From HRBIN12 sp964640965 (lineage in GTDB: Bacteria > Actinomycetota > UBA4738 > HRBIN12), in NCBI GenBank assembly GCA_964640965.1, contig CAZXJB010000014.1:1-30677 (forward strand): 30,677 bases of DNA, given 5' to 3'. The notes beneath the pieces were generated by a model. It did not search any database. It was not told the origin of the DNA and was given only the letters and a program-made list of their open reading frames with translations. Below are positions 20,161-26,679 of the stretch, piece after piece. The first letter of the stretch is position 1. The number at the start of each line of letters is the position of its first letter. The translations under genes were made by a program, and so were the position numbers.

Positions 20161-22209
20161 TCAGCGTCCGGGCAGCGCCCCGGGCGGTGGCGGCGGGACG
20201 GGGGGATCGTCGGAGGGTGTGGCCGCGGGGACGGCGGTGGGCCGGGGCTCCGGCGCGGTTCCCCGGACGGAGGTCTCGCTGGTCGAGGTCCGACGGCCGT
20301 TGCCCCGCTGGCGGCGCAGCTCCTCGACGTCGGGGATCGGCAGGGTTCCCTCGAAGTACGCCTTCAGGTCCTTGCCGTCGATCACCTCGGTCACCATGAG
20401 GAGCTCGGCCATGCGGTCCAGGAAGTCCCGGTGCTCGAGGAGGACCACCCGCGCCCGCTCGTGCGCCTCGTTCACCAGGCGCGCGACCTCGGCGTCGATG
20501 CGCTCGGCGAGCGCGTCGGAGAGCTCCGGCGCGGCCCCCGGGTACCAGAGGCCACCGCCGCGCAGGCCGTCGGGCCCGAAGGACAGGGGCCCGATGTCTG
20601 GGCTCATCCCGTACTCGGTCACCATCGCCCGCGCGATCTCGGTGGCGCGCTGCAGGTCGTTCTGGGCACCCGTCGAGATCTGGTCGAAGCAGATCTCCTC
20701 GGCCGTGCGGCCGCCGAGGAGCACGGCGAGCCGGTCCTTCAGCTCGGGCTCGGTGAGGAGGTACCGGTCCTCGAGCGGGCGCTGCATCGTCATGCCGAGC
20801 GCGGCCGCCCCACGGGGGATGATCGACACGCGGTGCACGGGGTCGGCCGTCGGGGCGGTGAGCGCGACCAGGGCGTGACCCATCTCGTGCTTCGCGACGA
20901 TCTCGCGCTCCTTCTCGGACATCACGCGGCTCTTGCGCTCGAGCCCGGCGGCGGCTCGATCGATCGCCTCCTCGAGCTCCTCCATCGTCACCGCGTCCTT
21001 CTCCTTGCGGGCGGCGAGCAGCGCGGCCTCGTTCACGATGTTCGCGAGGTCGGCGCCGGTGAACCCCGGCGTGCGAGCCGCGAGCACCCGGAGGTCCACG
21101 CTGGGGTCGAGCGCCACGCCCCGGGTGTGCACGCGCAGGATGTCCTCCCGGCCCTTCAGGTCGGGGCGGTCCACGACCACCTGCCGGTCGAAGCGGCCCG
21201 GCCGCACGAGGGCGGGGTCGAGCACGTCCGGCCGGTTCGTCGCGGCCATGATGATGACGCCCTTGCTCGAGTCGAACCCGTCCATCTCGACGAGGAGCTG
21301 GTTCAGGGTCTGCTCGCGCTCGTCGTGGGCGCCGAAGCCCGCCCCGAGCGCGCCGACGCGTCCCTTGCCGATGGTGTCGATCTCGTCGAGGAAGACGAGG
21401 GCCGGGGCCTTCTCCTTGGCCTGCTGGAAGAGCTCGCGGACCCGGGCCGCGCCGAGGCCCACGAACATCTCGACGAACTCCGAGCCCGACATGAAGAAGA
21501 ACGGCACGTTCGCCTCGCCGGCCACGGCCCGGGCGAGGAGCGTCTTGCCGCACCCCGGCGGGCCGAGCAGCAGCACGCCCTTGGGGATGCGACCGCCCAG
21601 CCGCTGGTACTTCTTCGGGTTCTTCAGGAAGTCGACGATCTCGCGGAGCTCCTCCTTCGCCTCGTCGACGCCGGCGACGTCGGCGAAGGTCGTCTTCATC
21701 TCCTTGCGGTCGTAGATCTTCACGCGGTTGCGCCCGAGGTTCAGGGCGGCCGAGGCGCCGGCGCCGCTCATCCGCCGGATGAGGAAGAACCAGAGCACGC
21801 CGAACAGCAGCAGCGGCACGACCCAGCCGAAGAGGATGCTCTGCCAGGCGTTGGGGGTCACGCCGGTGTAGTCGATCCCCCGTTCGTCGAGCAGGTCGGT
21901 GAGCTTCGTGGTCCCCTGCAGGATCGGCGGGATCGTGGTCGTGAAGTGGACCTCGCGCCCGTCCTCCCGGTACGTGCCCGTGACCGACGTGTCCGAGATC
22001 CGCAGCGTGTCGGTGATCCGGCCGGCCTCGACCTTCGCGAGGAACTCCGAGTAGGGGATCCCGGTCGGCCGCGGCGCCGCGAGGTAGTTGACGAGCATGA
22101 GCACCGCGAGGAACCCGATGATCCACGCCCACGGCGACGGGCGCATGCGAGCCGGGCCCCCTGCGGGGTCCAGGCCGAACCGGCGACGATCCTCGTCCCT
22201 CCTCGCCAC
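20161..22209 (-). CDS. ftsH: ATP-dependent zinc metalloprotease FtsH
   Basis: A 682-residue membrane protease that unfolds and degrades membrane and some soluble proteins as a hexamer. Membrane helices lie at about 27-45 and 124-144, flanking an extracytoplasmic domain. In the AAA module, Walker A is GPPGCGKT (216-223), the pore motif is FVEMFVG, Walker B is LVFLDEID (271-278) and the second region of homology is ATNRPDVLDPALVRPGRFDRQ. The zinc site is HEMGH (441-445), where most FtsH have HEAGH. The C-terminus is Pro/Thr-rich and probably disordered. The start is GTG at 22209 (MARRDEDRRR). It is divergent from sigR across 65 bases, and its stop touches that of the glycosyltransferase. Confidence 0.96.
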   Translation of the reverse strand: MARRDEDRRRFGLDPAGGPARMRPSPWAWIIGFLAVLMLVNYLAAPRPTGIPYSEFLAKVEAGRITDTLRISDTSVTGTYREDGREVHFTTTIPPILQGTTKLTDLLDERGIDYTGVTPNAWQSILFGWVVPLLLFGVLWFFLIRRMSGAGASAALNLGRNRVKIYDRKEMKTTFADVAGVDEAKEELREIVDFLKNPKKYQRLGGRIPKGVLLLGPPGCGKTLLARAVAGEANVPFFFMSGSEFVEMFVGLGAARVRELFQQAKEKAPALVFLDEIDTIGKGRVGALGAGFGAHDEREQTLNQLLVEMDGFDSSKGVIIMAATNRPDVLDPALVRPGRFDRQVVVDRPDLKGREDILRVHTRGVALDPSVDLRVLAARTPGFTGADLANIVNEAALLAARKEKDAVTMEELEEAIDRAAAGLERKSRVMSEKEREIVAKHEMGHALVALTAPTADPVHRVSIIPRGAAALGMTMQRPLEDRYLLTEPELKDRLAVLLGGRTAEEICFDQISTGAQNDLQRATEIARAMVTEYGMSPDIGPLSFGPDGLRGGGLWYPGAAPELSDALAERIDAEVARLVNEAHERARVVLLEHRDFLDRMAELLMVTEVIDGKDLKAYFEGTLPIPDVEELRRQRGNGRRTSTSETSVRGTAPEPRPTAVPAATPSDDPPVPPPPPGALPGR

Positions 22210-22259
22210 ATCCCCATCTTCGCACCTGGCCGGAACATGTGACAGGAGCGGTCACCGGG

Positions 22260-22265
22260 TAGGCT
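22260..22265 (+). promoter_or_regulatory. TAGGCT -10 box of the sigma factor gene
   Basis: TAGGCT ends 9 bases before the GTG at 22275, predicting a transcript with a leader of 0-3 bases. A GTGAC...GTCAC inverted repeat (22239-22243 and 22251-22255) lies just upstream in the shared ftsH/sigma region and could be an operator. Confidence 0.45.
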
Positions 22266-22274
22266 GGCTGCGAG

Positions 22275-22892
22275 GTGGCGCGGCGAGCGCGGGACGCAGG
22301 CGGCCCAGCGGTCGAGGGCACGCGGGTCGGCGACGACCCGAACCTGCGCGCGCGCTTCGAGCGGGACGCGGTGCCGCTCCTGCCGAGCCTGTACTCGGCG
22401 GCGCTCCGGCTCACGCGCAACCCCTCCGACGCCGAGGATCTCGTGCAGGAGGTCTACCTGCGGGCGTTCCGCGGGTTCGATCGGTTCGAGGAGGGCACGA
22501 ACCTGCGGGCGTGGATGTACCGCATCCTGATGAACACGTTCATCAACGCCTACCGGAAGAAGCAGCGTGAGCCGGTCACCGTGCAGGACGAGGAGATCCC
22601 GGACTGGTACCTGTACGACCGCCTCGGCGCCTCCGGGGTGGAGGCGTCGGCCGAGACCGAGGTGCTGGACCGGCTCCCCGACGAGGACGTGCAGCGCGCG
22701 CTCGAGGCGCTCCCCGAGGGGTTCCGGATGGCCGTGCTCCTCGCCGACGTCGAGGGGTTCTCCTACCGGGAGATCGCCGAGATCCTGGGGGTGCCGATCG
22801 GCACGGTGATGTCGCGGCTCCACCGGGGAAGGAAAGCGTTGCAGAAGGCGTTGTGGGAGAAGGTGCAGGAGCGTGGGCTCGTTGCGCGATGA
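22275..22892 (+). CDS. sigR: SigR/SigH-type ECF sigma factor
   Basis: A 205-residue group 4 sigma factor. Region 2 spans about 18-95 with LTRNPSDAEDLVQEVYLRAFRGFDRFEEGTNLRAWMYRILMNTFINAYRKKQREP. Region 4 reads ALEALPEGFRMAVLLADVEGFSYREIAEILGVPIGTVMSRLHRGRKALQKAL with a clear helix-turn-helix. The NLRAWMYRILMNTFIN and DVEGFSYREIA blocks are typical of the SigR/SigH/SigE-like redox group. It would direct polymerase to thiol-oxidative stress promoters when released from its anti-sigma factor, encoded in a 20-base overlapping frame. No convincing self-recognised GGAAT/GTT promoter is seen upstream. Confidence 0.92.
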   Translation: MARRARDAGGPAVEGTRVGDDPNLRARFERDAVPLLPSLYSAALRLTRNPSDAEDLVQEVYLRAFRGFDRFEEGTNLRAWMYRILMNTFINAYRKKQREPVTVQDEEIPDWYLYDRLGASGVEASAETEVLDRLPDEDVQRALEALPEGFRMAVLLADVEGFSYREIAEILGVPIGTVMSRLHRGRKALQKALWEKVQERGLVAR

Positions 22893-23136
22893 CTGTCGGG
22901 CGGTGCTCGAGCAGATCGAGCTGTACCTGGACGGGGAGCTCGACCCGGCGCTGCACGCCGAGGTCCACGCGCACCTGTCCGGCTGCGGACCCTGCGCGAG
23001 CCACTCCGAGTTCCAGCGTCGCTTGAAGGAGCTCCTCCGGGAGAAGTGCGGCTGCGACGAGGTGCCGCCGAGCCTGCTCGAGCGCATCCGCGCGATCTCC
23101 AGCGGGTCCCCGGAGGTCTCCGCCGGATCCCCGTAG
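22873..23136 (+). CDS. rsrA: RsrA-type zinc-binding anti-sigma factor
   Basis: An 87-residue protein. HAHLSGCGPC gives the ZAS motif H34-x3-C38-x2-C41, C8 is the fourth ligand position, and REKCGCDEVPPSLLERI carries the C-terminal Cys pair typical of RsrA. In the family, zinc-bound reduced protein holds the sigma factor, and disulfide formation under thiol stress releases it. The gene overlaps the sigma gene by 20 bases. GTG at 22873 is given; a TTG at 22882 has better spacing to the AGGAG at 22867-22871 and may be the true start, which would remove only three residues. Confidence 0.9.
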   Translation: MGSLRDDCRAVLEQIELYLDGELDPALHAEVHAHLSGCGPCASHSEFQRRLKELLREKCGCDEVPPSLLERIRAISSGSPEVSAGSP

Positions 23137-23172
23137 GCGCCGCCCCTCTCCCCCTCCGAGCCCGCCCCGGCG

Positions 23173-23178
23173 TATGCT
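23173..23178 (+). promoter_or_regulatory. TATGCT -10 box of the deacetylase-decarboxylase operon
   Basis: TATGCT predicts a start near 23185. The leader would begin with a hairpin, GTGTCCCCGG (23184-23193) with CCGGGGCGACAC (23202-23213) around a small bulge, and end with AGGAGGT at 23246-23252. Confidence 0.45.
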
Positions 23179-23257
23179 CGCGGGTGTCCCCGGCCGATCG
23201 CCCGGGGCGACACGCGGGGCGACGGCGGCCCCCGAGGGCGACCCGAGGAGGTGGGGG

Positions 23258-23971
23258 ATGGACGAGCTGGGGACGATCCTCGGCGTCTGGGCGCACCCCG
23301 ACGACGAGACCTACCTGTCGGCCGGCCTCATGGCGCGCGCCGTGCGGGACGGGTCGCGGGTCGTGTGCGTCACGGCCACCCGCGGTGAGGGAGGGTCCAC
23401 CGACGAGGAGCGCTGGCCGTCGGCCCGCATGGGCGAGATCCGCACGGCCGAGCTCGAGCGCTCGCTCGGGATCCTCGGGGTCCGCGAGCACCACTGGCTG
23501 GACCTCCCGGACATCGACATGGCGACGGCCCTGCCGGAGGAGGGCTACGCGTCGGTGCGGTCGCTCGTCGCCGAGATCGAGCCCGACACGATCCTCACGT
23601 TCGGGCCGGACGGGATGACGGGCCACGAGGCCCACAAGACCGTGAGCGCGTGGGCGACCCGCGCCCTGGAGGAGGTCGGCCGCCCCGGCGCCCGGGTCCT
23701 GTACGCCACGACGACCCCGGAGTGGGCGGCGGAGTTCCTGCCGGTCTGGGCGCCCTTCGACGTGTTCCTGCCCGGCACGCCCCCGGTCACCCCACGCGAG
23801 GAGCTTGCGGTGTGGTTCGAGCTGCCCGAAGACCTGCTCGAGCTGAAGGTCCGCGCGATCCTCGCGCACGAGAGCCAGGTCGAAGCGATCTTCCGGGCGG
23901 TGGGCGAGGAGGTCTGGTGGCGCCAGATGTCGGTCGAGGCGTTCCGTCTCGGGGCGGGCAGGGGCGGGTGA
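23258..23971 (+). CDS. PIG-L/LmbE family N-acetylglucosamine-type deacetylase
   Basis: A 237-residue protein. AHPDDE at 12-17 is the zinc-binding and catalytic motif of PIG-L deacetylases, and GPDGMTGHEAHKTVSAWA carries the conserved downstream His region. HHWLDLPDID is another common block. The family includes MshB (mycothiol biosynthesis), Mca (mycothiol S-conjugate amidase) and N-acetylglucosaminyl-phosphatidylinositol deacetylases; I cannot choose among them. Proximity to sigR/rsrA, which control mycothiol genes in streptomycetes, hints at thiol metabolism (inference). The ATG at 23258 is supported by AGGAGGT five bases away; the upstream in-frame ATG at 23174 overlaps the -10 box. Its stop overlaps the next gene in GTGA. 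Confidence 0.9.
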   Translation: MDELGTILGVWAHPDDETYLSAGLMARAVRDGSRVVCVTATRGEGGSTDEERWPSARMGEIRTAELERSLGILGVREHHWLDLPDIDMATALPEEGYASVRSLVAEIEPDTILTFGPDGMTGHEAHKTVSAWATRALEEVGRPGARVLYATTTPEWAAEFLPVWAPFDVFLPGTPPVTPREELAVWFELPEDLLELKVRAILAHESQVEAIFRAVGEEVWWRQMSVEAFRLGAGRGG

Positions 23972-25479
23972 GCCGGATGGATCGACCGCCGGAGCCGGTG
24001 CCGGACCTCGACTGGAGCGCGGCGCGCGCGGAGGCGTTCGCCGAGGGCGTGGTCGGGATCTGGACGGACCTGCTCGCGCGGCTCCGCGAGCTCCCCGTGC
24101 GCGGGCGATGGTCGGCCGAGGAGGTGCGGGAGGCCGTCGCCGTGCCCATCCCGGAGGAGCCGATGCCCGAGGCGGAGCTCCTCGCCTACCTGCGCGAGAT
24201 CGCCCTGTCCTGGTCCACCTACCCGGGGCACCCGCGGTTCCTCGCCTACATCTCGGGCGCGGGGACGGTGCCGGGCGCGGCCGGGGACCTGCTCGCGGCC
24301 GGGCTGAACATGAACCTCGGCGGGTGGCAGCTCTCGCCCTCGGCGACCGAGATCGAGCTCGCGCTCACGCGCTTCTTCGCGCGGGAGGTCTTCGACCTGC
24401 CCGAGGGCTCGGGCGGGCTCGTCACCTCGGGCGGCGCGATGGCGACCTTCGTGGCGCTGAAGGCCGCCCGGGACCACCGGGCGGGGTGGGACGTGCGGAA
24501 CCTCGGCGTGGCGGCGGGGCCGCAGCTCGGCCTGTACCTCTCGACCGAGACCCACGTGGTGAGCGACCGCGCCGCGGACATGCTCGGGATCGGCTGGGCG
24601 AACGTCCGGCGCGTCGGCGTGGACGAGGGCTTCCGCATGCGCGTGGAGGAGCTCGAGGCCGCGATCGCCCGGGACCGCGAGGCCGGGGTGCGCCCGTTCG
24701 CGGTGGTGGGGACCGCGGGGACGGTCTCGACCGGGGCGGTCGATCCGCTGGGGGCGATCGCCGAGGTGTGCGAGCGCGAGGGCCTGTGGTTCCACGTCGA
24801 CGCCGCCTACGGGGGACCGGCGATGCTCGCCGAGGACCTGCGGCCGCTGCTCGCCGGGATCGAGCGGGCCGACTCGATCGCGTTCGACCCCCACAAGTGG
24901 CTGTCCACCCCGCTCACCGGCGGGTGCGTCCTGCTGCGCGACGCCGCGCTCCTGCCGGCCTCGTTCGATGCGGACCCCGCGTACGTGCGTCAGGACCGCG
25001 AGCGCACGGGCGCCGGGGTCGACCTCGGCCGGTGGGGGCCGCAGTTCTCGCGGGGGTTCTGGGCGCTGAAGGTCTGGGTCTCGCTCCTCGCGCACGGGCG
25101 CGCGGCCTACGCGCGGCGGATCTCGCACGACGCCGCCCTCGCGCGGTACCTCGGCGCGCGCGTGCGGGAGCACCCGGCCTTCGAGCTCGCCTGCCCCGTC
25201 GGCCTGTCGATCTGCTGCTTCCGCTACGCGCCCCCGGACCTGCCGGCGGGCCCCGAGCGCGAGGCGTACCTGAACCGGCTGAACGAGCGGCTCGTCGCCG
25301 AGATCCAGCTGGACGGGCGCGTGTTCATCTCGAACGCGGTCCTCGACGGCCGGTACGTGCTCCGGGTCTGCATCGTGAACTTCCGGACGGAGGCCGACGA
25401 CCTGGACGCCGTGCTCGCGGTCGCCGAGGAGCTCGGGGCGCGCCTGGACGGCGAGCTGCGCCCGGAGGCGCTGCGGTGA
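23968..25479 (+). CDS. PLP-dependent group II decarboxylase (aromatic-amino-acid/glutamate decarboxylase family)
   Basis: A 503-residue enzyme if the coupled GTG at 23968 (GTGA overlap) is used; an ATG three codons later is an alternative. VDAAYGGPAMLAE holds the PLP-binding Asp. SIAFDPHKWLSTPLTGGCVLLRD contains the Schiff-base Lys at residue 310. SGGAMATFVALKAARDHRAG and THVVSDRAADMLGIG are the usual cofactor and substrate segments. Members decarboxylate aromatic amino acids, glutamate, aspartate or diaminobutyrate. TYPGHPRFLAYISGAGTVPGAAGDLLAAGLNMN near the N-terminus matches the aromatic-L-amino-acid decarboxylase style. It belongs to the operon with the PIG-L deacetylase. Confidence 0.92.
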   Translation: MSRMDRPPEPVPDLDWSAARAEAFAEGVVGIWTDLLARLRELPVRGRWSAEEVREAVAVPIPEEPMPEAELLAYLREIALSWSTYPGHPRFLAYISGAGTVPGAAGDLLAAGLNMNLGGWQLSPSATEIELALTRFFAREVFDLPEGSGGLVTSGGAMATFVALKAARDHRAGWDVRNLGVAAGPQLGLYLSTETHVVSDRAADMLGIGWANVRRVGVDEGFRMRVEELEAAIARDREAGVRPFAVVGTAGTVSTGAVDPLGAIAEVCEREGLWFHVDAAYGGPAMLAEDLRPLLAGIERADSIAFDPHKWLSTPLTGGCVLLRDAALLPASFDADPAYVRQDRERTGAGVDLGRWGPQFSRGFWALKVWVSLLAHGRAAYARRISHDAALARYLGARVREHPAFELACPVGLSICCFRYAPPDLPAGPEREAYLNRLNERLVAEIQLDGRVFISNAVLDGRYVLRVCIVNFRTEADDLDAVLAVAEELGARLDGELRPEALR

Positions 25480-25817
25480 GCCGGGCGCTCGCGTTCCTCG
25501 GGGCGGGGGAGTTCGAGCCCTGGTCCGAGCCGGTCGATCGCTGGGTGCTCGAGCGCGCGGACGGCGTGCTGTTCGCGCCCCACTGGGACACGGTCGAGCG
25601 CTGGTACCCGGGCGCGCAGGCGTGCATCACGGCCTCGCTGCGCCCGGGGGAGACGCTCGTCGCGATCGACGAGGAGACGGCGATGGCGGGGGACGGCTCG
25701 GCGTGGTCGGTGCTGGGCCGCTCAGCCGTCCACGTGTACCGTGATGGGCGCTTCAGGACGGTGCCGGCGGGCGAGGGGTTCGAGCTGGCGCTCGAGCTCG
25801 GCCCGTCGACGGCGTGA
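25476..25817 (+). CDS. internally deleted remnant of a peptidase S51/class I glutamine-amidotransferase-like protein
   Basis: A 113-residue open frame starting at a GTG that overlaps the previous stop. Residues 4-29 (ALAFLGAGEFEPWSEPVDRWVLERAD) look like the first strand and helix of S51/cyanophycinase-like proteins (usually G(S/G)GEFEPW). From residue ~31, VLFAPHWDTVERWYPGA...LVAIDEETAMAGDGSAWSVLGRSAVHVYRDG matches the far C-terminal end of the same family. About 150 residues that normally lie between, including the nucleophile Ser elbow, are absent. The junction is in frame, so an internal deletion with loss of peptidase activity is the simplest reading. It is still within the coupled operon (GTGA overlaps on both sides). 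Family assignment is from memory of motifs. Confidence 0.6.
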   Translation: MSRALAFLGAGEFEPWSEPVDRWVLERADGVLFAPHWDTVERWYPGAQACITASLRPGETLVAIDEETAMAGDGSAWSVLGRSAVHVYRDGRFRTVPAGEGFELALELGPSTA

Positions 25818-25828
25818 GGAGGAGCGCC

Positions 25829-26602
25829 GTGCCCGGGACGGAGACCGCGAGGACGAAGGCCGCGAGGACGAAGGCCGCGGCGAAGAAGGTGACCACGAAG
25901 AAGCCCACGGCGAAGAAGCCCGAGCCTCCCCGGTCGACGCGCGGTGGCCGCGGCCGGCTCACGCGCTCGAGCCCGATCGAGGAACGGGCGCCGGAGATCA
26001 TCCGGCTGCTCTCCGAGGCCTACCCCGACGCCAAGGTCGCGCTCCGCTTCTCGAACCCGCTCGAGATGCTCGTGGCCACCATCCTGTCGGCGCAGTGCAC
26101 CGACGAGAAGGTGAACGAGGTCACCGCGAGCCTCTTCCGCAAGTACCGGAAGCCCGAGGACTACCTGCGGGTGCCGGAGGAGGAGCTGAAGGCGGACATC
26201 CGGCCGACCGGGTTCTTCAACCAGAAGGCCACTTCGATCCGGGAGGCCTGCCGCAGGATCGTCGAGGTCTACGGAGGGAAGGTGCCCGACACGATGGAGG
26301 ACCTGCTCACGCTCCGGGGCGTGGCGCGGAAGACGGCGAACATCGTGCTCGGCAACGCCTTCGGCAAGGTCGAGGGGATCGCCGTCGACACCCACGTCAA
26401 GCGCCTGGCCAACCGGCTGGGGTTCTCCTCCGAGTCCGACCCCGACCGGATCGAGCAGGACCTCATGCGCCTGATCCCGCGCGAGCGGTGGTTCCCGTTC
26501 ACGTACGTGCTCATCGACCACGGGCGCGCGGTCTGCACCGCCCGCAACCCGCGATGCGAGGTGTGCCCGGTGAGCCACCTCTGCCCGTCGAGCTCGGTCT
26601 GA
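25829..26602 (+). CDS. nth: endonuclease III with a lysine-rich N-terminal tail
   Basis: A 257-residue base-excision repair enzyme that removes oxidised pyrimidines and cuts abasic sites. The helix-hairpin-helix LRGVARKTANIVLGNAFG contains catalytic Lys168, and VDTHVKRLANRLG contains catalytic Asp187. The iron-sulfur loop C236-x6-C243-x2-C246-x5-C252 is complete. Residues 1-43 are an extra Lys/Ala/Pro-rich tail (ARTKAARTKAAAKKVTTKKP) encoded partly by a perfect 15-bp tandem repeat (25847-25876). It is histone H1-like and probably binds DNA non-specifically. The GTG at 25829 follows AGGAGGAG by four bases and is preferred over the GTG at 25814 that overlaps the preceding stop. Confidence 0.95.
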   Translation: MPGTETARTKAARTKAAAKKVTTKKPTAKKPEPPRSTRGGRGRLTRSSPIEERAPEIIRLLSEAYPDAKVALRFSNPLEMLVATILSAQCTDEKVNEVTASLFRKYRKPEDYLRVPEEELKADIRPTGFFNQKATSIREACRRIVEVYGGKVPDTMEDLLTLRGVARKTANIVLGNAFGKVEGIAVDTHVKRLANRLGFSSESDPDRIEQDLMRLIPRERWFPFTYVLIDHGRAVCTARNPRCEVCPVSHLCPSSSV

Positions 26603-26632
26603 GCGCACGGTCGGTCCGGCGCATCCGCGCAT

Positions 26633-26669
26633 CGGGATCGTCGTCCCGCGCTCCGCGCTTGCACGCGGA
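26633..26669. terminator. two small hairpins between convergent nth and the HNH gene
   Basis: CGGGA-TCGTCG-TCCCG (26633-26648) and TCCGCG-CTTGCA-CGCGGA (26652-26669) sit in the 77-base gap between the two stops. They could serve both directions, but the stems are short and no T-run follows on either side. Confidence 0.35.
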
Positions 26670-26679
26670 CGCTCCGTCC

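Noticed and set aside
22238..22256. CRP-type operator (TGTGA...TCACC) between ftsH and sigR
   Set aside because: The half-sites are 9 bases apart instead of 6 and one arm is imperfect. The cNMP-domain protein in the window lacks a DNA-binding domain. I keep it only as an unspecific inverted repeat.
22232..22260. SigR-type promoter (GGAAC) in front of the sigma factor gene
   Set aside because: No GTT-like -10 element occurs 16-19 bases after GGAAC. The nearest GT-containing triplets have spacers of about 14 or 22 bases.
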